From: Bacillota bacterium
Lineage (GTDB): Bacteria; Bacillota; UBA4882; UBA8346
NCBI GenBank assembly: GCA_023429995.1
Contig: JAEZCE010000064.1
Location: forward strand, 1-52,148
Length of the DNA: 52,148 bases
Direction of reading: 5' to 3'
In this document: positions 25,583 to 34,232 of the stretch, piece after piece
Numbering within the stretch: position 1 is the first letter of the stretch
Layout of the letters: each line of letters starts with the position of its first letter
Position numbers and translations under genes: made by a program
The notes under the pieces: model-generated
Database searches by the model: none
What the model was told of the DNA's origin: nothing
What the model saw: only the letters and a program-made list of their open reading frames with translations

Positions 25583-26184
25583 TATTTTCTCCGAAATATA
25601 GGATCTTCCGCCGCAAATGGGGAATCCACCAAGACCAGTATCAGCGGGTAAATGATTAACAGCGACATCAAAATTAAGCCCAACGTCCAAAGGTCAAAAG
25701 ACAGAATCCAAAACAGCAACATCAGAAAATTCAATATCGCCATCCCATAACCTAAGGGAATCCGGTATAACCGCGGAACTAATTTCGCAATAATCCGGCA
25801 CAGACATATTTCCACGAAAGCGAGAAAAATCCAGGCTACAATTTCCCGGGAATCGGTTGCCATCGCGCCTCCGATTTTGACCCTCCACAAAAAAACCAAA
25901 GTCAAAAGAAATCCGGCAAAAGTCCACAGGGACGCCACAAATATCCGCCGCCAATTAATGACCGCAACGGCTTCAAATTGGCCCTCTCGTTCAGGATTAT
26001 ATGTGAAAAAGGCGCAACTTATCCAGCTACCGATGATAAAACCAAAACTCAATCCTGGAGGTATTGCCAGTGCTAAAACAAAGGAAAGAACCAGGTTGAT
26101 AATGGGCGACCATCGAATCAGATATTGCAAACCGAATCCCAATATGAAAAAAATGACAGCCATGACGATTCCCGCTGAATCCAT
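25582..26184 (-). CDS. Polytopic membrane protein of unknown function
   Basis: 200 residues, predicted with about six membrane helices: IVMAVIFFILGFGLQYLI, IINLVLSFVLALAI, FGFIIGSWISCAFF, FVASLWTFAGFLLTLVFLW, IVAWIFLAFVEICLC, and the C-terminal LNFLMLLFWILSF and LGLILMSLLIIYPLILVL. No family recognised. GGAGG within the end of yhaM serves as its ribosome site; only three bases separate the two genes. It overlaps mtaB by one base, so the three are one translational unit. Confidence 0.8.
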   Translation of the reverse strand: MDSAGIVMAVIFFILGFGLQYLIRWSPIINLVLSFVLALAIPPGLSFGFIIGSWISCAFFTYNPEREGQFEAVAVINWRRIFVASLWTFAGFLLTLVFLWRVKIGGAMATDSREIVAWIFLAFVEICLCRIIAKLVPRLYRIPLGYGMAILNFLMLLFWILSFDLWTLGLILMSLLIIYPLILVLVDSPFAAEDPIFRRK

Positions 26185-26187
26185 ATT

Positions 26188-27195
26188 TTATGCCTCCTCA
26201 GCCTTTTCTCCCTGCTTGTTGTGGACTGCCCCCAAGAAAATCGATTTCCCAAGTCCCGGATCGTATGCTGTCCAGCGGCTTTCGGTATTTTGACCCCGGA
26301 TTAAAGTCAAAAACTTTTGCACCTGCGCATCCATATTATCGGCATGATGAAGAATACAGGCTTCCACCGTGAGCGGTTCGATGGGAGAACCCCATTCCAT
26401 AATCCCGTGATGACTGACCAAGAGATGCAACAGGCTATTTTTTAGTTGAATAAATTCTCCGTCCGCCTGCTTACTCTCTAAACTGCGTTGGAATGCCTCT
26501 TCCACCATTTGAACGCCCAGAACCAAATGGCCGATTAGTTTTCCTTCATCCGTCCCTTCAATATTCTTGTCCCATTGATAGGTTTTAACTTTACCGATGT
26601 CATGAAGCAATGCGCCGGTAATTAATAAATCCCTATCCACCAGGGGATAATATTCGGCTGCCGCCTCGCAAAGGGCGGTTACCCCCGCAGTGTGTTCCAA
26701 CAGGCCGCCAATATAAGCATGGTGACGTTTTAAGGCCGCAGGCGCGACTTTGAATCGGCCGGCGAAACCTTCTTCTTCAAAGAACACCGCCAGAACTTTC
26801 CGCAGTATCGGATTACGGATTTCATTAACCCTGGCCGTGATAAACCGCCAATATTCGGTGAGATTACCCGGGGAGCGGGGCAGTAATTTTGAATAATCGA
26901 TTTCTTCATCGGCAAGCAGCCGGAAAGCCTGAGCATTATTCCCCTCCCATTCCAATTGCAGCTGTTCCTTAAAAACCTTGGCTTTGATATTCTTTAACTC
27001 AATTACTTTGCCGACAACCAGGCGTTGAAATAACTGTTCATCGGCATGCCATATTTTCACCGCCAATTCTCCCGTTTGGTCGCCAATTTTAAGCGCCAAA
27101 TAGAAACTTCCATTTTTGGCGGTGCGAATTTGATTTTCAAGAATCAAATATTGGCCCGATACCGAACCATTACCGATTATTTCCTTAATCTCCAT
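26188..27195 (-). CDS. yhaM: 3'-5' exoribonuclease YhaM-like protein
   Basis: 335 residues with the YhaM layout. An N-terminal OB fold (ENQIRTAKNGSFYLALKIGD, IKAKVFKEQLQLEWEG) binds nucleic acid. The HD phosphohydrolase domain reads HAYIGGLLEHTAGVTALCEA and TGALLHDIGKVKTYQWD, then GHLVLGVQMV and SHHGIMEWGSPIEP. B. subtilis YhaM degrades RNA and DNA from the 3' end. Start chosen at the ATG after AAAAGG. Its first 11 bases overlap the end of the YprB-like gene. Confidence 0.93.
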   Translation of the reverse strand: MEIKEIIGNGSVSGQYLILENQIRTAKNGSFYLALKIGDQTGELAVKIWHADEQLFQRLVVGKVIELKNIKAKVFKEQLQLEWEGNNAQAFRLLADEEIDYSKLLPRSPGNLTEYWRFITARVNEIRNPILRKVLAVFFEEEGFAGRFKVAPAALKRHHAYIGGLLEHTAGVTALCEAAAEYYPLVDRDLLITGALLHDIGKVKTYQWDKNIEGTDEGKLIGHLVLGVQMVEEAFQRSLESKQADGEFIQLKNSLLHLLVSHHGIMEWGSPIEPLTVEACILHHADNMDAQVQKFLTLIRGQNTESRWTAYDPGLGKSIFLGAVHNKQGEKAEEA

Positions 27196-28111
27196 TGGAC
27201 ACAACCTTTTCCGTTTTTTTAACCGTTAAAAATCCTAAAAATTTCGCCATGGAAAACAGATCATAGGCATTATGCTCTAAAATGGGCCGCAAATATTTTC
27301 CATCCCCACTATCTAAAAAACAGTTATAAAAATGAGCAATCTCAGAGCCTGGAATATCATCATCCCGTTCCTGATTCAATAAACATTTTTCGATTGTCAA
27401 CAACCGGCAATCCGGTAAAACTCCGCGGTATTTTTTCCTCGCTTGCCGTAATAAATCCAACTGCCATGAATCGAAATTCACCGCTAATTGATGATACCCC
27501 ATCCTGCCTTTTAAATAGGGCAAATCAAAGCTACGCCCATTAAAACTTACTAAAATACTACTCTTCATGAGAATCTTGGAAACTTCCAGTAAAATGGCTT
27601 TTTCCTCCCCGAAATCTCTGGCCAGATACTGGCGGATTTGGCCATGGCCGTTTTCAAACTCCAGGATGCCAATTAAAAATATGGGGTGAATGTAATACAA
27701 ACCTAAGGTTTCGATATCAATAAACCGAACGGTGTCGGGCTGATAAAAACTGAGCAATTGAAAATCACTGGCGCCGTATCGTGTTAAACGGACCGTATCT
27801 TTCGCCTCGATGGTCCTTATTAAATCCAGGGCAGCCCTTTGCCACCGCGGATGCCGGGTTAAATCATAAATCGTCAAATATCCTTCCTGTTTCAACCTGG
27901 CGGCAATGGCCGGCCCAACGCCATAGATTAAACACAAGTCCGTCGCCAGTTCCTGCGGACTTGGAAAATGAAACTGCACCTGTTCGGTCCGCATTTCAAT
28001 CAATTCAAATAGCCCGGCTTCGTTGGAATGCTCCCGTTCTCCCAGGACTAAAAGTTCGGGGCTCAGACAATATGGCTCATTATTTTGATCCGCAAAAAAT
28101 TTTATGGTCAT
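27185..28111 (-). CDS. YprB-like ribonuclease H-fold exonuclease
   Basis: 308 residues. A helix-hairpin-helix element (LIYGVGPAIAARLKQEGYLT, ~64-83) precedes a DEDD-type RNase H-fold exonuclease. Its motifs are VRFIDIETLGLYY (DxE), VSFNGRSFDLPYLKGR (Asp) and LEHNAYDLFSMAKF (H...D). This is the YprB_RNaseH-like domain found in Firmicutes. The N-terminal 60 residues have no clear match. It follows lptA at 31 bp and overlaps yhaM, which joins LPS transport to nucleic-acid enzymes in one transcript. Confidence 0.88.
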   Translation of the reverse strand: MTIKFFADQNNEPYCLSPELLVLGEREHSNEAGLFELIEMRTEQVQFHFPSPQELATDLCLIYGVGPAIAARLKQEGYLTIYDLTRHPRWQRAALDLIRTIEAKDTVRLTRYGASDFQLLSFYQPDTVRFIDIETLGLYYIHPIFLIGILEFENGHGQIRQYLARDFGEEKAILLEVSKILMKSSILVSFNGRSFDLPYLKGRMGYHQLAVNFDSWQLDLLRQARKKYRGVLPDCRLLTIEKCLLNQERDDDIPGSEIAHFYNCFLDSGDGKYLRPILEHNAYDLFSMAKFLGFLTVKKTEKVVSNGD

Positions 28112-28142
28112 TATCGCCGCTTCCTGCCTGATTCCTTATATT

Positions 28143-29225
28143 TCATTTTCCATCACGGAAAGCGTTTTCTTTTTTGGAGGTTTGATTTTCGTTCATTGGA
28201 TCAACTTGATAATGGATATCCACATGGTTGCTGACTGTAAAACTTTTATCCTGAATAAAAACCGTCATCCGTTCTCCACAAACTTCTTCGCCCTCGGGCC
28301 TTTTTAAATACGCTTCGCCGATCAATTTCATCTGTTGCAGCTTATCACGATATTCAATCAAATCGGCAAAACCAATAAAATCCTTATGCTCAACCCGGCC
28401 TGGGCCACCCGTTGCAAAATCCTTGCTGTCTGAATCAAACTCCAGTCCTACCGTTGAAAGTTTAAAATGATCTTTGACAACTTTACCAGCGGAGTCTTTG
28501 GTTTCAGCCCGCTCCAAAACAACTTTGGAGCTGAAAACTCCATGCTTTTCACGATAATCATAACGCAATTCATCTCCAAGAATCATTACATCTTCATGAA
28601 CAAGTCTCACCCTTTTCTTGGCAATGATGCTGTTATTTAAGGTATTGATGATAACTTCATCAGCGACAATTTCCTCTCCACTTGGCCTTTTGATCTTGGC
28701 ATTGCCCAAAAAAGTCAATTCCTGTCGCTTATCGTTATACGCTATGAAATCAGCCGTTCCTCTAAAATCTTTATGCTCCGCCAAACCTTGGTTTGGAACC
28801 TGAAAATTCCTGGTATCCGATTCAAAATAAAGATTGTCGGCAGAGAGTTTCAAACTGTCCTGGGTCACATTCCCCCGGTCGTCCTTGAGCTCTTTTCGGT
28901 ATAAAACAACATTTTCCAAAAAAGTGCCGGTTTTTGCTTTCAAATTGTATTCCAACCGGTCGGCGCCGATTATGACTTCCGAAGAAGTCAACTGGAGTTT
29001 ATTTTTAAAAATCGCGATTTTTTTATGGAGATCAACCTCAGCTGACTCGGTGGTGATTTCATTGGAGCCTTGTTTGAGACTGACATTACCGGACAGGTAG
29101 GTGAGGTTTTTTCTATTATCTCCCCATATTTTGTCGCTTTTGACTTCTACCGGTTCGTCACCGGCTTTCACTACGCTTGCCAGTAAGCAAAAACAAACCA
29201 CCAAACCTATCAGGGAGCGCCTCAT
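28143..29225 (-). CDS. lptA: LPS transport protein LptA/OstA family, with internally repeated OstA domain
   Basis: 360 residues: signal peptide (LIGLVVCFCLLASVVKA), then OstA jelly-roll sequence. LptA forms the periplasmic bridge that carries LPS from the inner-membrane Lpt complex to LptD. A repeat of about 129 residues is visible. HKDFRGTADFIAYNDK (151) corresponds to HKDFIGFADLIEYRDK (280), FLGNAKIKRPSGEE (172) to LIGEAYLKRPEGEE (301), and YLSGNVSLKQGSNE (43) to the first of these. The protein is roughly twice the length of E. coli LptA. There is no LptD-type barrel. Start overlaps lptC as ATGA. Confidence 0.9.
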   Translation of the reverse strand: MRRSLIGLVVCFCLLASVVKAGDEPVEVKSDKIWGDNRKNLTYLSGNVSLKQGSNEITTESAEVDLHKKIAIFKNKLQLTSSEVIIGADRLEYNLKAKTGTFLENVVLYRKELKDDRGNVTQDSLKLSADNLYFESDTRNFQVPNQGLAEHKDFRGTADFIAYNDKRQELTFLGNAKIKRPSGEEIVADEVIINTLNNSIIAKKRVRLVHEDVMILGDELRYDYREKHGVFSSKVVLERAETKDSAGKVVKDHFKLSTVGLEFDSDSKDFATGGPGRVEHKDFIGFADLIEYRDKLQQMKLIGEAYLKRPEGEEVCGERMTVFIQDKSFTVSNHVDIHYQVDPMNENQTSKKENAFRDGK

Positions 29226-29899
29226 GGGATAATCGTCGCTCCTTTCGGATTAATCAATTGATAGGTCTCATCTTTGGGATAAAATTGAATACCCTCCGCT
29301 GTAACACGATGATTGTTCTGGACTAAGACCACATTTCCTTCCAAATCCATTTCTTCTTTCGAAAGATTTATCTGTAACCGATTGGCTGTAATCAGCGTGT
29401 CCTTTTGATAAAGCCGGACCGCAGTTTCTGAAGTCATCATTTCTTTGCCATAATCGATAAGCGCTTCTTTCGTTTTCACCCTGCAGTCGGCGACTTTCGC
29501 TTCGAGACCGCCGCCGATATATAACATTTCGGGAATCCTCTCCCAGCGCGCCCAGGCCGCCCTGAACTCAACCCGCTCATTTTTCACCGAAAATGCAACC
29601 CCGTGGGGTATTCTTTGAAAATAAACCATATTACCATCTGCTGATTGCCACATTCTCCCGGCTTCAATCTCCCAGGATTTTTTATTCCGATCCCACCCGG
29701 TAAGTTTGGTTGTTTCCATATCGATACCGGGATCCATCGGTTTATTGGGTTGAATCTTTTGAGAAATAGCGGAACTTATATCCCACCATCCGCCCAAATG
29801 CCCCGCTATGGCAATGAAGAAGAGGATCAAGAAAGGAAATATCCGCTTGGCGATGCCATTCATTTTCTCGCTTTTCAGGGTTAACTTTTCAACGCGCAT
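29222..29899 (-). CDS. lptC: LPS export protein LptC
   Basis: 225 residues: one N-terminal membrane helix (IFPFLILFFIAIAGHLGGWW) and a periplasmic LptC/OstA-like beta domain. Telling stretches are TKLTGWDRNKKSWEIEAGRM, YLYIGGGLEAKVADC-type strands, TKEALIDYGKEMMTSETAVR, LITANRLQINLSKEEMDLEG and NHRVTAEGIQFYPKDE. LptC receives LPS from the LptBFG transporter and hands it to LptA. The chosen ATG lies 8 bases after the permease stop; a TTG 24 bases earlier would overlap the permease. No lptB ATPase gene is in the window. Confidence 0.88.
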   Translation of the reverse strand: MRVEKLTLKSEKMNGIAKRIFPFLILFFIAIAGHLGGWWDISSAISQKIQPNKPMDPGIDMETTKLTGWDRNKKSWEIEAGRMWQSADGNMVYFQRIPHGVAFSVKNERVEFRAAWARWERIPEMLYIGGGLEAKVADCRVKTKEALIDYGKEMMTSETAVRLYQKDTLITANRLQINLSKEEMDLEGNVVLVQNNHRVTAEGIQFYPKDETYQLINPKGATIIP

Positions 29900-29906
29900 T
29901 TTACTT

Positions 29907-30989
29907 TTACCGCTTTCGTTCAATCATCCAAACCAGTCCGGTTCCAAGCATAAAGAAGAACATATGAGGAACCCATGCGGCTATCCAAGGTGAAATTAAA
30001 CCGTTTGAACCCATTGTCCTTCCAATAACCTGCATCGTGTAATACCCCATGATAATTAAAAAACAATAAACCAAGCTTATCCAGCGTGACTGATGCCCCG
30101 TCAAAAAGGTTAAGGGGGTTGCCAAAAAAACCAACACCAGCCCAATCAAGGGATCGGCAAATTTCTGATAATAAAGAACCGTATAAATTGGAAGTTGAAG
30201 TCCACTCCGCTTATAAACACCGATTAAATGCTTTAACTCGCTAGCCCGCATTTCGTTGGGAGATTTATCATTGCCAACCAGAACACGATGATCGGTCGTC
30301 ATTTTGATTTCCATCTTTTGAAAACTGACTTCCGAATTGATCACTCCTGCTTTATTCATTTCATGAACCGTGCCGTTATGCAACTCCCAAAGGCCCTTGC
30401 GCAATATTCCCGAGTCGGCGGAAATAATCCTGGGCCATCTGCCCCCAGTCCTTGCTTCAAAAATCAGAACCCCGGAAATTTTTCGTCGTCTGCGGTCCAC
30501 TTGCTCCAAATACACAAACCGGTCCCGGGGGCCTTTAAAAACTACCTTCTCCTTAAATAAGGGCATGTTTTCCTGGATCGACAAACGGCGGAGTTCGGTT
30601 TGAAAACGGTGATTGGCCGCAGGAACTATTAAATCGTTCCACCAATAAGCGCCGACACAAATTAAAAAAAGACCCGCAAAAACAGGAAGCATAATCCGAA
30701 ATAAAGAAGGCCCGCAGATCCGAATCGCATCCAGCTCGCGTTCACGAAGCAGTCTGCCAAGGGTTAAAATAATCCCAAACAAAGACGCTGCGGGCAACAC
30801 ATCCATCCAAAGCGACGGGATTTGATTCAACAGCAATTTAACCAGCAATCCCGAAGTAATACGATATCCAATAAAAAAATCGTTATAATCAAAAAAAATT
30901 TTACCGATTCCCAGGGCAGTGAAGCCTAGGCCGCAGATAAAAAACTGTTGTTGGAATTCCCTCCAAATATAACGATCAATAATTCGCAC
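29907..30989 (-). CDS. LptF/LptG-family LPS permease
   Basis: 360 residues, YjgP/YjgQ family: inner-membrane subunit that extracts LPS and feeds it to LptC. Three helices at the N-terminus (QFFICGLGFTALGIGKIFF, LLNQIPSLWMDVLPAASLFG, IMLPVFAGLFLICVGAYWW), a periplasmic beta-jelly-roll of about 150 residues (RFVYLEQVDRRRRKISGVLI), and three helices at the C-terminus. GRLLRERELDAIRICG is the coupling-helix region that contacts LptB. Only one such gene is present, so it may act as a homodimer or have its partner elsewhere. Start is GTG. Confidence 0.93.
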   Translation of the reverse strand: MRIIDRYIWREFQQQFFICGLGFTALGIGKIFFDYNDFFIGYRITSGLLVKLLLNQIPSLWMDVLPAASLFGIILTLGRLLRERELDAIRICGPSLFRIMLPVFAGLFLICVGAYWWNDLIVPAANHRFQTELRRLSIQENMPLFKEKVVFKGPRDRFVYLEQVDRRRRKISGVLIFEARTGGRWPRIISADSGILRKGLWELHNGTVHEMNKAGVINSEVSFQKMEIKMTTDHRVLVGNDKSPNEMRASELKHLIGVYKRSGLQLPIYTVLYYQKFADPLIGLVLVFLATPLTFLTGHQSRWISLVYCFLIIMGYYTMQVIGRTMGSNGLISPWIAAWVPHMFFFMLGTGLVWMIERKR

Positions 30990-31160
30990 CCTATTGATAG
31001 CCCCTTGTCGGAAACTTTAAAAAAGGACGCCTGGAAGACCCAATATAAAAAAACAATAAGATATACAATATATAACCATTATCGATAATCCAACGTTTAT
31101 ATACGGTATACCTTCATTGATGGCGCAAGCGCATGCGAATTTCTTTGAGAATAGCCTCGT

Positions 31161-32186
31161 TTACCTTGACGATTTGCCTTCCAACTCTGCTATTTTTTTC
31201 TTCAATTCCTTCATCTCTTTCAACAAATCGGGCAGTCTTCCCATTGCCGCCTGAATTCGCATATCTTCGGCGTGAGGGCGGGCAGGGCTCCCGGAAACAA
31301 AGGAATTGGCTGGCAAATTGCTTATAACCATCGAACAACCGGCGGCAACCGAGTCATCACCGATCACGACATGGTCCACCACCCCTACTTTTCCGGCTAA
31401 AACCACTCGATTACCCAATTTGGAGCTACCTGCCATTCCGGCATTGCCACATAAAAGACTATCTTCCCCTACGACGCAATTATGGCCGACTTGAACCAGG
31501 TTATCGATTTTAGCGCCTCTTTTGATTAATGTTGCTCCGGTGGTGGCCCGGTCAATGGCTGAATTGGCGCCAATTTCGACATCGTCTTCAATTTTTACGG
31601 TGCCTACATGGGGAATTTTAACTTGTTTTCCTTGTATCGCCACATAACCGAAACCATCGGCCCCGATTACAGTTCCGGCATGAATTTGCACATTATTTCC
31701 AATAATACAATCCTTACGGATAACGACATTGGCATGAATGACGACATTCTCGCCAATAGTGACTCGGTCCTCAATCACTGCGCCGGGATGAATCACGGTG
31801 TTTTTACCGATGGCAACATCATCCCCCACATGTACCAGGGAGCGGATTGTGCAACCCTCTCCTTTGAAATTCTTACCAACAACCGCTCCGGGCTCGATCC
31901 CGGGTATATACTTTTGCGGCGGGTAAAAATAATTTAGAATTTGGGCAAATGCTAAACGAGGGTTGGAAACCTTTATTGCCGGTTTACTAATTTCCGTAAT
32001 GTTGCCGGGTACTATCAATGCGCTGGCTTTACCCTGATTTGCCGATTCCAAAACTCTTATTGAAGTAACCAGCGTGATATCTCCGGGTCCGGCATCGTCT
32101 ATTCCAGCTATCCCCTTAATTTCAACCGTATTATCGCCAATTATTTCCCCTTGAACCAACTGGGCTAATTCTTTTAAGGATGGCAT
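31161..32186 (-). CDS. lpxD: UDP-3-O-acylglucosamine N-acyltransferase LpxD
   Basis: 341-residue trimeric left-handed beta-helix enzyme that adds the N-linked hydroxyacyl chain in lipid A synthesis. The uridine-binding N-terminal domain has LKELAQLVQGEIIGDNTVEI and VSNPRLAFAQILNYFYP. The catalytic region is IHAGTVIGADGFGYVAIQGK, HVGTVKIEDDVEIGANSAID, RGAKIDNLVQVGHNCVVGED and CGNAGMAGSSKLGNRVVLAG, with the catalytic His in VGHN. The C-terminal helix is LPDLLKEMKELKKKIAELEG. No lpxA, lpxC, lpxB or fabZ gene is nearby, unlike most lpxD loci. Confidence 0.97.
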   Translation of the reverse strand: MPSLKELAQLVQGEIIGDNTVEIKGIAGIDDAGPGDITLVTSIRVLESANQGKASALIVPGNITEISKPAIKVSNPRLAFAQILNYFYPPQKYIPGIEPGAVVGKNFKGEGCTIRSLVHVGDDVAIGKNTVIHPGAVIEDRVTIGENVVIHANVVIRKDCIIGNNVQIHAGTVIGADGFGYVAIQGKQVKIPHVGTVKIEDDVEIGANSAIDRATTGATLIKRGAKIDNLVQVGHNCVVGEDSLLCGNAGMAGSSKLGNRVVLAGKVGVVDHVVIGDDSVAAGCSMVISNLPANSFVSGSPARPHAEDMRIQAAMGRLPDLLKEMKELKKKIAELEGKSSR

Positions 32187-32208
32187 TGGTTTCAAACCCC
32201 TTTTTGGT

Positions 32209-32637
32209 TTATTTATCTAATTTGGCAATAACATCACTGGTAATATCCATTGAGCTATAAAAGAAAACTTGCGGACTGGATACAGCTTTGATGCCTTTGG
32301 CTTTTGCTACTTGGGCGGTTATTTCCTTCACCCGCTCCACAAAAGCATTTTGCTTCTCTTCCTGGAATTTCCGGAATTCATTATTGATTTTAGCTCTTTC
32401 AACATCGGTTTTAGCCGCTGCTACCTGAGTCCTTAATTGTTCGCCTTTTTTTTGTAAATCCTTATCGATTTGTTGGCCGTAAGAACTCTCTTTAATAATT
32501 TTATTTAAATCAATGGTAGCCACTTTAAAACTAAAGGCGTTGAAAGCCCAAACCATTCCTCCCAGCAATATAATAAACCCTAGCAAAATTGCCCCCGGGA
32601 TTAAAAATTTGCCTATCTGACCTTCATTTTTTGACAT
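32209..32637 (-). CDS. Membrane-anchored OmpH/Skp-family protein
   Basis: 142 residues. Residues 10-31 form a membrane helix (FLIPGAILLGFIILLGGMVW) without a signal cleavage site. A Skp-like helical hairpin follows: KVATIDLNKIIKESSYGQQI at the start, a Lys/Glu/Gln-rich coiled coil and the typical closing sequence DITSDVIAKLDK. Skp/OmpH chaperones hold unfolded outer-membrane proteins in the periplasm; this one is tethered to the inner membrane. It lies 22 bp upstream of lpxD. Confidence 0.85.
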   Translation of the reverse strand: MSKNEGQIGKFLIPGAILLGFIILLGGMVWAFNAFSFKVATIDLNKIIKESSYGQQIDKDLQKKGEQLRTQVAAAKTDVERAKINNEFRKFQEEKQNAFVERVKEITAQVAKAKGIKAVSSPQVFFYSSMDITSDVIAKLDK

Positions 32638-32696
32638 CTTAAAATCCTCCGTTTCAATATCCCCAATTTTAATTTTCTGTTGCCGACAGCACTCAT

Positions 32697-33590
32697 TTAT
32701 TTTTTCTTTTCCTGCCGACGAGTGTCGATTGCTTTGGTAAATTCTTCATTCTGGCTTTGATGCCACGCATCATAATTATGAGTTAAGTTTTCCTTAAATG
32801 CCGCCAAATCATTCTCTAACTGGTTATTTAATTTCTGCTTCAAATTCTCCAATTGTTGTTGGGTCTCATCGGTTCTTTGCTGCTCATAAAGGATTAAACG
32901 TTTATTAACCATTTCCTTCCTGGCTGCCACCTTACGGGCAATTTCCAACTTAATAGCCGATATTTGAGCTTGAATCTTTTTGCGATAACTACCGATGACT
33001 CCCTGAGGTTTTTCTTTCAAATCAGAAAGAGCCAGTTCCAATTGTAAGTTAACCAGAGCCAATTGTTGCTCCGAAATAAGTCCATTTTCAAAATCATGTA
33101 GCTGTTTTGCTGTTTCCCGCCTTTTCCGGGCCAGATCAGCCTGTAATGATTCCCGCATACTAAGGGAATTTTTTTGAAACTCATTATTGAAATAGCGGCG
33201 CCGCTTTGTAGCATAGTCCTGAAATGTTTCCCGAAGTCTGGATAACTTTAACGTTTCCTCGATTTCCGAAATACGTTTGATTTCAGAAATTTGGTGATCC
33301 AATTCAGTCTGAATAAAGCTGTTTTCCTCCAACGCGCCATTCCCGGCTGTTTTTGGAGGAGCGGCGCCAGCCCAGTTTTTCAATAAACCGCTTGCACTCT
33401 TGTTTAACTTGGCATATCCATTCCAATTCGGCTTCTGTAAATGTAACAAATGATTTTTGATTTTTTGTTCAGTCATTCTCTCTGAACGCTCGAGTGTTAC
33501 CTTTCCTAAAACCAAAACCAAGACGACCACCAAACCGGCAATCGTAACCAGCAGGAAGATAATTCTTTTTTTCCCCCATGAGAAAATCAT
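32697..33590 (-). CDS. Membrane-anchored coiled-coil protein between two OmpH genes
   Basis: 297 residues, not recognised as a named family. One N-terminal membrane helix (RIIFLLVTIAGLVVVLVLVLG), then about 270 residues of charged, mostly helical sequence, for example ADLARKRRETAKQLHDFENG, LALSDLKEKPQGVIGSYRKK and QQQLENLKQKLNNQLENDLA, with coiled-coil character. It is predicted to extend into the periplasm. Its start overlaps the upstream ompH stop by 4 nt (ATGA), and an OmpH gene follows. The context suggests a structural or chaperone role in outer-membrane protein transit (inference). Confidence 0.8.
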   Translation of the reverse strand: MIFSWGKKRIIFLLVTIAGLVVVLVLVLGKVTLERSERMTEQKIKNHLLHLQKPNWNGYAKLNKSASGLLKNWAGAAPPKTAGNGALEENSFIQTELDHQISEIKRISEIEETLKLSRLRETFQDYATKRRRYFNNEFQKNSLSMRESLQADLARKRRETAKQLHDFENGLISEQQLALVNLQLELALSDLKEKPQGVIGSYRKKIQAQISAIKLEIARKVAARKEMVNKRLILYEQQRTDETQQQLENLKQKLNNQLENDLAAFKENLTHNYDAWHQSQNEEFTKAIDTRRQEKKK

Positions 33591-34177
33591 TTTTTATTAG
33601 GGGTATTATTTTTTCCTGCGTTGGCGGCGGCTTCCTTTTTAGCTTTGTCGATGACATCTTGGGTTATGTCAGTACCGCCATAAAAACATAAACTCTTTTC
33701 AATCACCAAGGATATTTTCTTTTCTTCAGCCACTTTTTTAATAATGTCTTTCATTCGGTTCATCGTGGCTTCCTTCTGATCATTGATATATTGCTGCAGT
33801 TCATCGTATTTCTTTTGGATTTGAGCATTGACTTCATTGATCTTTTTATTATTATCGTCTTGCAATTGTTTATCGATTGCAGCCTGCTGTTCGGAATTTT
33901 TACCAGTCTTGTCGGCAGCTGCTTTCTTTTCCATGTCTTTGGCCGCGCTCTGCTGCTGGGAAAAAAGGTAACCCCGGAAATAATTTAATTCGGATGTTTT
34001 GTCCTTGGCGATTTCCTGGAGTTTTATAAAGTCGGGTAGTTCGGCCTGCAATCTCTGCATATCCACATAGCCAACGGAGTCCTTACCCGCCGCCCCCGCA
34101 TAACTGCTGAAAAAAACCACTAAGGCCAAAATGATAACTCCAACCCCTAAATGCCCCTTGAACTTTTGAAACTTCAT
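33587..34177 (-). CDS. Periplasmic OmpH/Skp-family chaperone
   Basis: 196 residues: cleavable signal peptide (VGVIILALVVFFSSYAGAAG) and an OmpH domain. Key parts are SVGYVDMQRLQAELPDFIKL, a long coiled-coil insertion with KAAADKTGKNSEQQAAIDKQ, KKYDELQQYINDQKEATMNR, and the C-terminal FYGGTDITQDVIDKAKKEA. Skp trimers carry unfolded beta-barrel proteins to BamA, which matches the position two genes downstream of bamA. Start at the ATG after AAAGGGG; 12 more codons are open upstream without a ribosome site. Confidence 0.9.
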   Translation of the reverse strand: MKFQKFKGHLGVGVIILALVVFFSSYAGAAGKDSVGYVDMQRLQAELPDFIKLQEIAKDKTSELNYFRGYLFSQQQSAAKDMEKKAAADKTGKNSEQQAAIDKQLQDDNNKKINEVNAQIQKKYDELQQYINDQKEATMNRMKDIIKKVAEEKKISLVIEKSLCFYGGTDITQDVIDKAKKEAAANAGKNNTPNKK

Positions 34178-34232
34178 TGTTTTTCCCCTTTTCCTAATAT
34201 AATTTATTTTCATGCCCTTCCTGAAGTATGCT

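Noticed and set aside
28143..29225. LptD, the outer-membrane LPS translocon
   Set aside because: The protein contains only OstA-type sequence and is far too short for the LptD barrel.
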